From: Ptychodera flava
Lineage: Eukaryota > Hemichordata > Enteropneusta > Ptychoderidae
NCBI RefSeq assembly: GCF_041260155.1
Contig: NC_091932.1
Location: forward strand, 4,735,501-4,799,500
Direction: 5' to 3'
Length of the DNA stretch: 64,000 nucleotides
Shown here piece after piece: positions 1 through 12,400 of this stretch (position 1 is the first letter of the stretch; every line of letters starts with the position of its first letter). A program made the position numbers and the translations under genes. Below the pieces are notes generated by a model, which saw only the letters and a program-made list of their open reading frames with translations, ran no database searches and had not been told where the DNA came from.

Positions 1-45
1 ACAACTGATACCAGGTCCAAATCTCACTAATGTCTGCAAGGATTA

Positions 46-942
46 CTAATAGGGGATGTTTGGATTTACGCTTCTAATCTTTTCCCCTATTTTTGAATCA
101 AAGAGTTCGCTCTGTGCAACTGTAAAATGATTCTTCCAATCGCCTACAATCCCTTTTCGCACGAACGGATTTTCGCCTTCAGGAACAATGGCGTCATCCG
201 TGACAAAGAGTTTTGACAAACTGTTTCGCATTACTTCGACGGTAGTGGTTCTGACAACCCTGTCGATGTCCTCTTCAGTCAAGGGACGCTGGAGAAAGTC
301 GGCCATTTTCGTGACAACTCCGGGTAGATCTTGTTTCATTTCTTCATACGTGACTTGAAAGACATTATCTTCTATGCCTTTCAGCGACCAGTCTCCAACA
401 TGTCGTACCCAGGGTGTGAACGCTTGTCTATCTTCAATAAAGTCATTCACAGTTTGTTCCCAGTCTCCTGTAGACAACGCACCATGGGCCCATGATTTCG
501 AGAAATAATAAGCTGATACCAAGACATCCTTTGGATTACGAGATATGTGAATCACCTTTACCTCTTTGTCTTTCAACAGATGACAAGGGAATAAGGTGGC
601 TGGTATGTGTGTTCTCATAAGACGTGGTGATTGTATATCCTCGCATTTGACTGTCTCAAGCATCTCTTTACGTTGTTCGCTGACGTAACAGTTAAAGAGA
701 AATCGTTCATCTAGAAACACTGCGGATTCTGCCTCTCCATACTTCTCTAGTCCCCAGTCATTGTACATGGCTTTCAGAACTTCAACCAGCCATGAATTGC
801 CTGACTTCGGAAATCCAACGACTATCACATCGCCGGATTTGAAGTTGAATTTGTCGACTTCTCGGGATTCCACCTTTGCCTTGTCATAGTAAGGTAGAAA
901 TCTATATCCATCAACTACGAAAAAGCTTTCCAATTGTGCCAT
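46..942 (-). CDS. Cytosolic sulfotransferase (SULT family), copy A
   Basis: The 298-aa single-exon protein should transfer sulfate from PAPS to a small hydroxyl or amine acceptor in the cytosol. The PAPS 5'-phosphosulfate loop GFPKSGNSW is at residues 43-51 with Lys46. The likely catalytic His112 sits in RTHIP. The 3'-phosphate motif SRNPKDVLVS spans 134-143 (Arg135, Ser143), and the signature RKGxxGDWKNxFT spans 262-274. Length is normal for SULTs (about 285-300 aa). I chose the ATG at 942: the frame stays open upstream only to a GTG at 954, and copy B also starts at this Met. A possible splice acceptor about 60 bp upstream hints at a 5' UTR intron. It is 93% identical to copy B. The acceptor substrate and SULT subfamily cannot be told from sequence alone. 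Confidence 0.93.
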   Translation of the reverse strand: MAQLESFFVVDGYRFLPYYDKAKVESREVDKFNFKSGDVIVVGFPKSGNSWLVEVLKAMYNDWGLEKYGEAESAVFLDERFLFNCYVSEQRKEMLETVKCEDIQSPRLMRTHIPATLFPCHLLKDKEVKVIHISRNPKDVLVSAYYFSKSWAHGALSTGDWEQTVNDFIEDRQAFTPWVRHVGDWSLKGIEDNVFQVTYEEMKQDLPGVVTKMADFLQRPLTEEDIDRVVRTTTVEVMRNSLSKLFVTDDAIVPEGENPFVRKGIVGDWKNHFTVAQSELFDSKIGEKIRSVNPNIPY

Positions 943-2043
943 CTCTAACTTCACTTGATTGCAAATCCGACGATGTACAGTTCAGTTAAACTTACGCTGA
1001 AATTTGCTTCCCGCTCGAAGGTTGGTTCCCCAAAGTACTGTAGTGCAGAGTTCATACATAGCTTTATTGGGAAACCATTTACTTGAGGGGGCGATGAGAA
1101 CACTTAGTGTTCTAATCACAGTAATTGTTCGGTGTCACGAGTTTGTGTCTATGATTTGTAAACCTTTGAATTTTATTATGTGTGTTATATATTTAAGTCG
1201 GATAGCTTCCCGAAGACTCCGAAGCCAAGTAATAAAGGCCATGACATTACATTTACATCTGTGGAGAGAGGCTGAATTCCCTTCCCTTTGAAACGAACTG
1301 CAAGTAGATCAGTCCTTGCTGGTATTATTGGCCTCTCCTTGACCCTATAGTTGTCAGACCACTGAGTGCGACATTAACGCGGTTCTCAGGTGGCTGTAGA
1401 CCTCCTGTTGCCATACCGGGTCAGTAACTTTCAAAAGGTGCCAACCCGACTGTCCTACATTTTATGTCAGGAGCAAGCTGGGTCAGAAACAATTAAAAAA
1501 GCCTACCGACTGTTCTGACGTTAAGTTTACCTGACAAAACTATTTAGAATGCAAAATTTAATCATTCCGGTGGTTTGCAAATCATCAAGTTACAAAAATA
1601 TGCTCAAAAGATATATCGGTAAAATCAGGATTTTTTTTACGAGATGGTGGTGCTTTTCAACGTATTGCATTATGTTTTAGGTATTATCCAATGCTCTAGA
1701 TACCGTTGCAGTGAAATGATAACATTGCTGTGATTGTGTTCGTGACGCTGCGTCAATGCAGGTAGTAGGAATAACAGCTATTCGTCTATTTAGGGTTCCG
1801 CTCAGTTAGTTTTATCATGATTCATCCTTGTTCGATTTCAAAAGAAAACAAGTAAAAAATAATATTTTAACGTTAAGCTTATGTCTACTCCAGTCAACGG
1901 CCAATTTACCCGCAAAGCAATATTTTTTCCCTCGATTTCATCAAATTTTGACTGTCATGACTCAGGTGTTGTATCCAATGTAATGAATAAAAAGGGAAGG
2001 TGATTTTAAATTTATATGTCGGAACTAACAACATTTACGCTCT

Positions 2044-2069
2044 CACACACACACACACACACACACACC
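2044..2069. repeat. CA microsatellite
   Basis: An uninterrupted CA dinucleotide run. The same run is shorter and interrupted in segmental copy B near 18940. Confidence 0.9.
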
Positions 2070-2555
2070 CCTCATCTCCGGTAAACGCAATTGCACTGTA
2101 CATGTCGTTGAAGCATATAATTATGGTGCGGGTATTTATAAATGTCTACATCCCTTTTTAAATGCAAAAACGCGTGATTATGATCCAGGTACAGATATGT
2201 ATCTGTGGCCAAGTCCAATGTCTGTAAGAACGAAATCAAAAGATTGGATGGTATTTTGGGTAAGTGAGTAAAATACAAAACGATACAGCTAATGTGGGCT
2301 TTAAAGCAGCGATTCTCAATCCCTCATTCTCGAATTTATTCTTATTGACATTGACCATTAACATGATATTAGTCATTTGTTCTCTTGTCCAGTTAATCAA
2401 CTTGTCCAGAGAAAGTTTGAAAAGGTACCTGCCCCTTTAAGGTAGATGACTACCAAATGGGTAGCCAATGCCATTGACCTGTGTATAGGAATATGGGAAA
2501 ATGTCATAGGAATATTGTCATTTTATTCAGGGAAGACCACGGAGATTACTTGACT

Positions 2556-2908
2556 AAGGTAGAACTCGCCTCGGGGAAACAAATTCGGACTCCCAAACTT
2601 TTTCAATTCTTTTCTGACCTACCACTTGTTGGGGTGAATTTAAAGCTCCTGGTGTAAGAAAACGTTTCACCGACGTGGCTTTTCAAAATTCGAAAATGTC
2701 ATTATTCTTCTTGGAGTAAATTCAGGGATGGCAGCCATTTTGAATTTCAAATATCAGCAAATCTTTGGTAATTTTTTTCTCTAGTACCAAAATTTGCACG
2801 TGTGCCCCTGATTTTTGTTCTTATTTGAAAGAGAATGGTAGAAAGGATCCTGTAGGAAAGTTTAAGCAAAAGTTGAAGTCTTTCACTTTCGATGTGCATA
2901 CTACCTCA
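2556..2908. mobile_element. MITE family M1, copy in duplication A
   Basis: A non-coding element of about 350 bp bounded by imperfect inverted ends: AAGGTAGAACTCGCCTCG at the left and, read inward from the right, AGGTAGTATGCACATCG. Related copies lie at 6713-6908, 15268-15610 and 19475-19786, sharing internal blocks such as GCCATTTTGAATTTCAAATA and AGAGAATGGT. It was present before the segmental duplication because both copies carry it. No superfamily is assigned. Confidence 0.6.
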
Positions 2909-4030
2909 AGCCGGGGATGTTACTGAAATTTTCCGGACTTGGAAACGAGTTCCTCTCATCCCCGGCTGTAAATATTAACATCTCCCTAGTAAATGTGTTC
3001 CTACTGTTTCTGTTTATGCTATGATCGGTTTGCATGTAAATATTTATCAATGCTCCGTCTTTTTCGAGTCCATCCACTTTTATGTAAGGGCTTGTTTCAT
3101 TGTTTTTTTTTCTGATGAAGAGGTAGTATATTATGAGAAGCAGACCCTTGTTCGTGGTTTCGTTTGTTTGCTTTTGTTCAAGTCGGACTTCTTTTCTTTT
3201 CTATAAATGTGTCTCTGTGTACTACGCTGTTGAGATGTAGTCTAGAATGTGTTTCTTTTTAAGAATATGAATGCATGTGTTGATTTTGCATGCGCTCTAA
3301 TGTCAAATTTTAGGTATAAAATCTGTTCCATTTTTATATATGTTGGATGTTTTTTCACGTTTCTTTTTTCACGTTACTGGCCCGCTAGGTCAATTGACGT
3401 TATGCATGAGTTTTCACACACTGATTGACCATGACATTAACCAAGATTAGATAAATCACTGTACGTACATAAGTCGATCAAAAACCGATTCCTACGAACA
3501 GGAACATTCATGTTTGGTCAGAAGTCAATTATTTTCTAGATTTTCACTTTCCCTGCACGTTAGACATATGATACAATTTAGCCTCGGCACATTTTAGGTG
3601 CATAGATTTCATATTGGCCCCACACATAATACCCTGTAGAGTCTGACTTCGATGGACACCCTAAAACAAGCTGCACGCTACACATTCTGAACACATTAGA
3701 GCCTTGCACATGTTAGATACAGGAGCCGCCAACGAAGCCGTTCGTGCAAAAAAGTGTTCGCGCGCAGTTTTTGAGCGGGCGGGTAAATTTTCGTGGTAGG
3801 GAATATTTTCCGCATTTGCAAGTGGAGGACAGTAACGAACAGCTCTTCTTTCCCCTGTAAATTTTAGGTCAAGGTCAAAAATATGCAAATCAGTATATTA
3901 GCCCTCGAAACATGTTTTTTGATTTTGCAAAATTGACGAAATTTATCACTTGACGGCACCTGTACTTTCCGGTGCCGACTGTCTTGTGATAGTTATAGTA
4001 CCCTAGCACTGACACAGTTAATATAATCGA

Positions 4031-6217
4031 TGGAATGATACATCTGCAAGAATACGGATCAGATGACCATTTCGCTGTGTTACTTTTCAAATTCTGATGA
4101 ACATTGACAAATGCAGTCTGAAAGGAGCCTATGAAATTTGCATAAAAGTTCGTGTTAGAGAGCCTCGTTTTCGTTACGCTGACCGCCACTGCAGTGAGGG
4201 ATAAAATACGGCGAAAGGGTGGTCTTTAAATATCGACGTGCAGCAAAACGTACAATAGCTAGAACTATAATTTTTGCTTTCAGTTGTAGCATACATACTA
4301 ATGATCTGTTTTCCTTGGGTAAACTCACAAAAGTTAAGAGATTTTATTTAAATCGCTACAAAGTGGGTGGCGAGGTCGACCCGCCAAATGCGGAAGTAAA
4401 CTTCACCTTTTTCGTAAAACAGCTCGATAATGACCTTAGAGGTCTTAAGCCAAGCCGAAAATTTCAGAAAATATTTATTTAACTATTATCAACATTTGGT
4501 GAAATTTTCATGACCGTGCGACCATGGACATGTATTTGCGGCAGTGTTGAATGTTGGCATGCAGTTACCATATCGCTGTATACGTAGATCTCGAGGGTCT
4601 ATGAGTATACGAACACCCGTTACGCTACGTACACTCCACGCTGTTCACAGCGACCAAACCACTTGTAGTTCACACGGCGCGGGTGTTACACGATTAATCT
4701 TTCATTTTTTTCAAAGTTTACTCCTATAATCTCGGTCACTGATGTTATATGTAAATAAAGTATTTAATTAATGTCACATTATGACCATCAATACTTAAAA
4801 ATTTTTTGCTAGTTACATGAGTTATAAAATGTGCCAGTCTAGTTCGACCACGCACGGTAATGCTAGCAGGGATGGCCGCAACGCGCAGCTGTTTACCGGC
4901 TATCATTCTAGCCGCATCTATATTCACGTACTCGTGTGGCGGGATACAGAGTAGCCGTATTTATCACGGAGATTTTTTGCAGTCGATGTTATTTCCTACA
5001 GTTTTTGTATGCTTGCTAGCTACTAGAATGCGAAAACGGAAAAAATCACTCATAAACGAAACAGCACTGCTAGTCAGTACGACGGGTGTCTACCACTATA
5101 CTACGTGTACGGCCGCAGACAGTGATAAACGTAGCCCTTCTGTCACCGTAGTGTTTTTTTTCCATTTGCACTGTCCACGACTTTACCGAGAAGCCAGCCA
5201 GGCAGATTGTGTTGGCCAGTGAGGTAACACAAGCTTGCAGTCTTGCTTCCTCGTCACAATCATTGAAAACATAAACAGAACCGAAAAAATCTGCCAAGTT
5301 AGCCGGTGAGGACCGAGAAAGAGCTGAAAGAGTTTACGTGTACGCTGCGCTGTAGGTCGCCATGTTAGATTTAACACATGAACGTCGCTGCATAGTCAAC
5401 TTCAACGAGACTTATTTCAAAAACGGAGGCTTAAGCCACTGAGATTTTTTCAGATCGTATGGACCTACTCAAGATACGTCCCCTCCCTACTTCTCATGGA
5501 AATTTGACTTTGGATATGCTTTTGCGGCAGTGTTTAGTGAACGGCATTTTCGGTCGCTCGAAAACCATGAAAATAAGGCTAACGCAAAAACGAATCGATA
5601 AAACCCCATAAAAAATCATCGGCGAACACTAACTAAGAGTACAATTCAGCCGCTAACTGGAAACAGGACGGATGCTAAACGAAGGCTGAGATATCTGCGG
5701 ATAAAATTCTGGCGAAAAATGCCATAAACCGTCACTCACTGGCTAGAGGGCGCTGTTCGAATTTGAACTAAATCCCTAATTATGCATGCAAATGAAGTAC
5801 CCTCCTTTCAGACTGAAATGTAAATTCATTCACTCAAATATCGTAGACCGATACATGTCGAAGATTGTTTCAATCGTGGTTTCAATGTAGCTTAAGAACA
5901 CGATTCAGTCATTTTATTAATGTATATATACTTGTTCTTTATATCACAACTGGTACTTATTATAATGATTACATGCTATTACAACATAAAATCTCGTTAT
6001 TTATATATTTGAAATATGAATTCAAATTTAATTACAAATCAAAAAGCTGTGCCGGATTGTGATTGCCCCACTGTGATAGTATTTGAACTTGAGCTGAGTG
6101 TATAACCCTGACACGGTGCTGTACACGAACTTGAACGTTAACACCTTACTCTCACTATGAAAACACATTGTGAAGTTGAACACTTTATTCCCATAACCCA
6201 CCCACTTTTTGGTTTGC
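4031..6217. other. Intergenic, no gene recognised
   Basis: Short ORFs occur, the longest being 120 codons at 4860-5222 on the plus strand, but they have no recognisable domain and no convincing splice context. No strong repeat was noticed apart from a short shared phrase (TTGCGGCAGTGTT) near 4540 and 5523. Confidence 0.5.
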
Positions 6218-6223
6218 TTTATT
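6218..6223 (-). terminator. Poly(A) signal of the lectin receptor gene
   Basis: AATAAA on the minus strand lies 90 bp beyond the TAA at 6313-6315. This spacing fits a 3' UTR that starts after the long tail reading rather than after the in-frame TAG further upstream. Confidence 0.5.
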
Positions 6224-6312
6224 ACCTATGGCTTTGCTATTCTTCTGATACATTTAAATGACATAATTCATTGACATTGCGTGTTTTGGTTGAAAAACTA
6301 TTGATACAATTA

Positions 6313-9300
6313 TTAATGCCTGTTCGCGTTGACACTTGTCTGTCGTACATCATCTATTTTGAGATCATAATCACCAATGTTGTGGTAAATAGCATCATAA
6401 TCATCAGGCAGCGTCTCAATACAGTTGACGTACTCCGCGTTGGTTGGCTATTGATGCAAGCTAACAGCAGTCTTGTTGTCAAAACTACTGCAGGAATCAC
6501 ATACGTCATTTCCGTTTGTTGCAATTCCATCATCCCGGTTATCTTGAATATTCTTTTTATCAGCATCGACTCTTTCACACTTGCAATGTCGGCATCTGCC
6601 GTAGACAGTTGTCAATTCAAAAAAGACAAGACAAGTTTGACTCGAATTAGATTCAAATGAATGAATGAGAAGTGTTTTAATAATATCATATGAACCTTTA
6701 TGGTGATCTGCTTAAGATAGAACGCCCCTTGGGGACAGATAATCGGACTCTGAAATTTCGAATATGTTAGGTAATTTGTTTCGCTAGTTCTAAACTTTGA
6801 ACGGTGACCCCGATTTTTATTGTTGATTTGGTAAGAGAATGGTTGAAAATTGCATTCAGGAAGTTTGAGCAAAAGTTTAAGTCTTTCACTTTTGAGGCGC
6901 ATACTATGATCCTGCGAACGGAGACCTTAATGAAGATAACGGGGAATTTAAATTGAATCCATAGTCACCAGTGATTCTGTGCTAGTTTCAGCACACTACG
7001 TTAGAAGTTATCTACGCACTGAGTTTGAATATCAGAAATAATGTCTGTTTCGTTATGTATTTCAATAATGTTTTTGCAAAATGTCAAATGGTCTTTGAAA
7101 CTCTCAATTGCACTATTTCTGGACTTTCAAACTTACCTTAGAACTAGTACTATCAAAACAGTTGCTATGACACCTCCAATAGCGACGCCAACCAACAGGC
7201 CAAGTAGGAAATCTGTTGATTAGAAATCAATCATTCGAAAAAAAAATATACAATATCGGTTACATCTGTATCATCTAGATGGAAGTGAATAAACAAACTT
7301 ATTTATAATATATGATTTTAATAAATATTTCAATATTCTTTCGGTTCTATTTACAGTATGTGGCCTAAGTGAACTCTCTCATTCACGGACACACACTGTA
7401 GAGGGAACGTCATTGAGACCTATTTCAACAATAAAATTAATCTATTTGTCAAGGTGTACTTATGACACTTTCATGTACGTTAAATAGCATTGTTGGTTGG
7501 TTATGCAAAAACAATTTTCATTTGACGGGTTAATATCTAAGTTAGTAATACAATGCAAGTTTCTCGTCAGCAAAATGTGAGTTGTTTTTCCTCTTGGCTA
7601 CACACTGGCGATTCAAGTCATGATGGATAGTATTGTGTTAACTTTTCATGTAGCACATTCATCAGGCAAGGGACAATGATTTTACTGAAATATATAAACT
7701 TATAAAATGAAAATAAATCTTTAATACGTTGACTCTAAACTCATACATTCGAATTGCAATTTTCGGAAAGAAAAAAACTACACAAAAATCTTACTATAAT
7801 TGCTCCCATCGCTGGCACATTTGGTAGTTGTGGTTAACTCGATAGTTAATGGTTCATCCGATTGTGGCATTGATGGAGACGGGGACGATTGTGATGATGT
7901 TGGGGCAGTTTTATCTTTGGTTGTATTTAAAACCGTCGTCTGATCTGTCGTAGAATTAGTTTTCATCGTTGTTTTTTGTGCTGTTGTCTGAATTGTAGTC
8001 AACGTAACTGGATCTGTAAATTAAACACAGGTACTCAGCTGTGGTTATGGAAGAATCTGTTAGCATTGAGAATTTTCAACGTAAACTCATATTTTTAGTA
8101 TCAATCATCGAAGAATTTACACAGAATAACGGAATGTAACCGTCCATATGTCAACGTCACCCAAAGTAAATTACAGCCAATTTAATATCATATCACAACG
8201 ACCAACATACCAAATTCACTGATAAAGTTTTTTCCGTTTGTTATACATTTCATCCTACCAGCCCCAGTAAGACAGAAATCCTGTTTTATTCAAGATCATG
8301 TTGTAATTCTTATCAGAAGTGCTGGTAGGATTGGGTTCGTTGGTGTCCCAGTTTGTATAACTCATGACGTCACCACTTAATCCTCCATCTGAAAGTATAA
8401 ATTTTGCTCTTTAAATTGTAGAGACTTCTAAAGAATATTTCCTTGAAGATCATGTACTTACAAAAAGGAAAGTAAAGGCCATAGACGTGTCACAGATTTT
8501 TGAGTTACTATACATTGCCATATATTTCTTGAAAAATGTTGCGAGTGCTCCTCCTGAAAATTCTCTAATCTGCTGCAGACAACCAGCCATAAGAAATCGT
8601 GATGAGAGGTATTTTCGTGCCGTCACACTGCACTACTAATTTACAAAGTATCCCCTCCCGTCCAATACTTTTTATCAACTCGTCATAAAGAAAATTCCCT
8701 CTATTCTTTTCCCGCCAGGTACGTATGCCCTCTACACATATCAGCATAAACATATGTACTCGTACTACCCCTGGCATTTAGGTGATTCGACAGCGTCTTA
8801 TAACATGGGTGGAATAGCAACCGCTTTCTAATAACAAACATTAAGGCGAAAACCTGAAGAAGTTCCAGCACTTACCCGCCGAGCAAAAGACGTAGGTTCA
8901 TTTGCTAGTCGACAGAGGGGGAAAATCGCCTGCCGAGAAAGCACATGTGAATACCTTGAGCGCGAACAGCTTTGTATATGTGCTGGTCTGATGTAAATTA
9001 CCTGTAATCCAGAGCCAGTTAGCAGGGTCATCACATTTGTTTCCATTGTATACATCATTTGGATATTGACATTTTCCACTCGTCCAGAATTCGTCAGTTT
9101 TAGTGTAGCCTTGAAAGTTGATGTAAGAGGTCACAGCACTTTCTTCAGACTGTGTCTCAAACTTGACAAGATAACCACCACGTGACCTGCACCAGTCAAC
9201 AGCGCTGATCCATGATTGGTCAAAAGTATTCTCAGCTTGAAACCAATGACATCTATCACCGATGTAAAATGTAGGCATTGGGTTGTTGTCTCTGTCGGGT

Positions 9301-9461
9301 ATTGTCGGACACCCTAGGGCTGCCGATGCATATTCTATACTCAGCAATAGCGCGCCACCAGCGTTGACAAGTTTACCGTTGTGTCGGTCGATTTGAGAAC
9401 AAATCAGAGTGAAGGTAATGAGCATGATAAAATACTTGAGAACATCATGTACTATTGACAT
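6313..9461 (-). pseudogene. C-type lectin transmembrane receptor, apparently decaying
   Basis: Five exons join with consistent phases: 9002-9461, 8211-8388, 7795-8013, 7137-7212 and 6313-6595. In order they encode a hydrophobic signal peptide, a C-type lectin domain, a Ser/Thr-rich mucin-like stalk, one transmembrane helix (LLGLLVGVAIGGVIATVLIV) after a short extracellular link, and a cytoplasmic tail with tyrosine motifs YVN, YDAI, YHNI and YDL. The lectin domain keeps EPN, the triad associated with mannose-type calcium sites. It would be a type I cell-surface receptor. Damage: exon 8211-8388 is 178 nt where phase requires 177, with one surplus base near a GGGG run; a TAG at 6448-6450 interrupts the tail, which stays open and protein-like for 44 more codons; and two canonical lectin-domain cysteines are changed (FISE in place of FICE, KNY in place of xNC). 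A MITE sits in the last intron. Assembly error could explain the frame damage but not easily the lost cysteines. Confidence 0.75.
6713..6908. mobile_element. MITE family M1, internally deleted copy
   Basis: Its ends match the M1 copies (AAGATAGAACGCCCCTTGG at the left, GAGGCGCATACTAT at the right), but the middle third of the family is missing. It lies in the last intron of the lectin receptor gene, between 7137 and 6595. Confidence 0.55.
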
Positions 9462-12400
9462 TAATGCATTTATTTAGCTCGATTTCGATTTCTGATTTCG
9501 CCAAGAGTGACCTCTATTTTGTCCCTATTGTAACGTTGATCTAATTAGCATAATTGCGAATTTTTTTCCGAAAATTTGTGAATAATGTCCCCGTTAACTT
9601 TATGCCATTAACCGTTCCATAAGAAGCTGTATAAAAACCAGGATGTCGTACGCTTTCGACAGTTTATGAAATCGAAGGAGCTTCCGCACTATCCGTTATT
9701 GTTAATGTCTTGTAAATTTGAAAAAAAGATCCCAAATTTCTGAAAGGTTCAGTAAAGATAATCACCAAGAGGGCACAGCAGAAAAACTATGTTAAAAGTG
9801 AAGAAACTTGCTCCAAATTCCATCATTAAAATCTTCACACGCTAATCATTTACAATGTGACCAACTTGTACCTCATTATAAGCTAAACAAAGGATACCAT
9901 TCAAACATGTTTTTAGAGAAACAAGGTTAAGGCATTACCAAACATAAAACTATAAATTTCATCTTTCATGCATAAAACTTACATGATGAGTTTGTGGTTT
10001 TTGTAAATTAAGAAAGCAAACTGTCAATGGTTTTCTGAGTTTGACTTAATTTGAGAAACAATCAATAACAATTATCTATGTACCGATATGAAGTGAATTA
10101 ATAGCAACTGCTTTCATCATCAGTCGTGAAAAATATTTTTGATACAAAACAACGTAACGTGTTGTAAAATGAGTGAGCAGATCCTCTGGCTCCCTACATA
10201 GCGAGTACGTATCACGTGACCCGTTAGATTTCATTTACCTGTTCTGAGATAGTAAACGTGTTTAGTAAATATGTCGAACAGATTGCGCAACGTTGACTGG
10301 GACGCTTTGAGCATTTCAAGTCGAACTAAGACAACGATGCCATTGAATCGAAAACTTCATAGCCAGACGAAAGGTATGAATAATAGCAAAGAAGTTACAG
10401 CCAACAGGCCTAACTATTTTATGGCTCGAGATTGCTTTTGGTACTTTAATTGATTGTTTGATGTTCAGAGTATATCTGTTGTTCAGTACTAAAAACTTCC
10501 TCCTTTCAGTGTTTTTTAAAGTAGAAACACAATACTTCAAAATTTCTCTCAGGCCTGATCTGATGCTTCTATGCATGCCTTTGATAAATTTCATTTGTTT
10601 GCAAAACACGCAAAAGTAATTTAATCAGATGACGTGATGTTGTCAATGCTAGTCTGATAGTTTACAACACAAATTTGAGTTCAACTCATCTTATTTTAAA
10701 GTTTGTTACAGTTCATGACAAGTAACTGAGATGACGTCATACTAGGACTGGAAGTAAGAAAAACATAGTTTACATTTTACATCAAAATTCATTTTTTTAT
10801 ACACTTACCTTGATTACAAGTGCTATTTATACTATGTCATTGTCAACCGTATTCTTGCTTCTGCTTTTTCAAATCTCACTCAGGCTAGATATGGTAGCTC
10901 CAGTCGATGTTATTTAATAAATAATGATATCTAATCTTACAAGATCATATTATGTAATGTTCGCCGATCAAAACCGTGACTGATGTGTTTCATCAGAGAT
11001 TGGGACCTGTGTTTGCTTGATAATCAATCGTACATGAGAGCTTTACCAGTATCTGTAGGGTAAAAAGATTTCGCCTTTTAAATGGAAGATCTCTTTTATG
11101 ATCATTAGTTTTCTTTTTAATTACGATTTAAAGTGTAACAGTTTAGTTTGGTTATTAAAATTACAAGTAATCTAAAGTTGTACAAGGGCAAGAAGAAACA
11201 AAAAAAGCCCCATATCGGAATGGAGACGTCCATCATCTTCATCGCTATCTATAGGTCGCAGGAAAGTCATTTCAAATTGGATATAACTTTGTTCTGTCGT
11301 CCAACAACCTAATGTCGATTTGATGGAAGCGAGTAGATTCCAGGCCATGGTTTTTATGCGTTTCAGCCGCACAGGAGGATTCTCCCATGGAGTAAATCAA
11401 TAGGAAGTGAACATAACGATGTCAATGACAAACAGATTCTGAAGGGAATTCCCATTTGGCATAGCTCAATTTCAACAACCTGGGTATAGGTATTCAAATT
11501 CATTCATCGTATATAGAAAATTCTGATCAACACTATGAGGACCCTTTGACCTGTAAACAGACACCTTATACAGGCGTCCAGCCTTCCCTGATGACCGATA
11601 TTTCCATGCCTGGCATTTAAATCACTATAAATGATCTAACCGGCCAAACGTAGCAGGAGGATGGCAAAAGTGACGACAGTGATTTATTATCAATGGATTA
11701 TATTTACGCATGTGGGATCGTTGACGTCGGCTACGCGTATGTCTTTTCGTAAGGCAGGCGAAAAGTGTGAGTAGATTAAATGGAAGACAGGAACTATATT
11801 AGCGGGTCGCAGCAACTCGACGGGTTGTCAAAGACAATAGTTTACTTGGTAAAATAGAGATAGGTGACATGCAAAAACAGGATCCAGGAAAAATGCGGTA
11901 AGTCAATGAATGATGTGAAACAATGTCTGTTATCTGTAAATCGATGAGTATTTGGATGGGTAACAGAACAAATTATTCTGTCTGTCATTACAGTGAAAAC
12001 GATATCAGTAATTTGTTTGCAACAAAGCAACTTATTGAAATATGAACTTTACCAATGACGACACAGCGAATTTTCCACTAGTTAATATAAGTAATAGTTA
12101 TCTCACTCATAAGCTTATAATCCACGAGTTATGTCAATTACAGTGTCTACATATATGCATGCCATGATTAGTACACCATAAAAGGAAATATCCATACTCC
12201 TGTATACTGACATCAGGTCTTTTAGATAAAGTTTTCGTGGCCATCAATAACACAGAAAATTGATGATCATGCTGTCAGTCAGTTAAGAATACCCTAATGT
12301 GATTGCCATTTTTTTTCTAGAACCTGATGATATACTTAATTCAAGTGATACCGATTATTAAACCTGTTTCGATGAATGTTACAGAGCTTACTTCTTTCAA

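Larger units (their letters stand above)
1..4030. repeat. Segmental duplication, copy A (open at left edge)
   Basis: Base 1 onward matches 16912 onward with the same orientation and order: sulfotransferase gene, its upstream DNA, a CA microsatellite, a MITE, then AT-rich spacer. Similarity stops near 4030, where this copy continues differently from the sequence after 20645. The copy carries about 238 bp (3721-3958) that copy B lacks. The duplicated block must extend left of the window because the match begins at base 1. The lectin gene region between the copies (4031-16911) has no second copy here. Confidence 0.93.

Noticed and set aside
46-954. Start of sulfotransferase copy A at 954 (four extra residues)
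   Set aside because: That codon is GTG and is not conserved in copy B. The ATG at 942 aligns with the copy B start.
4860-5222. 120-codon plus-strand open frame
   Set aside because: No domain, no codon bias and no splice context, overlapped by equally long frames on the other strand.
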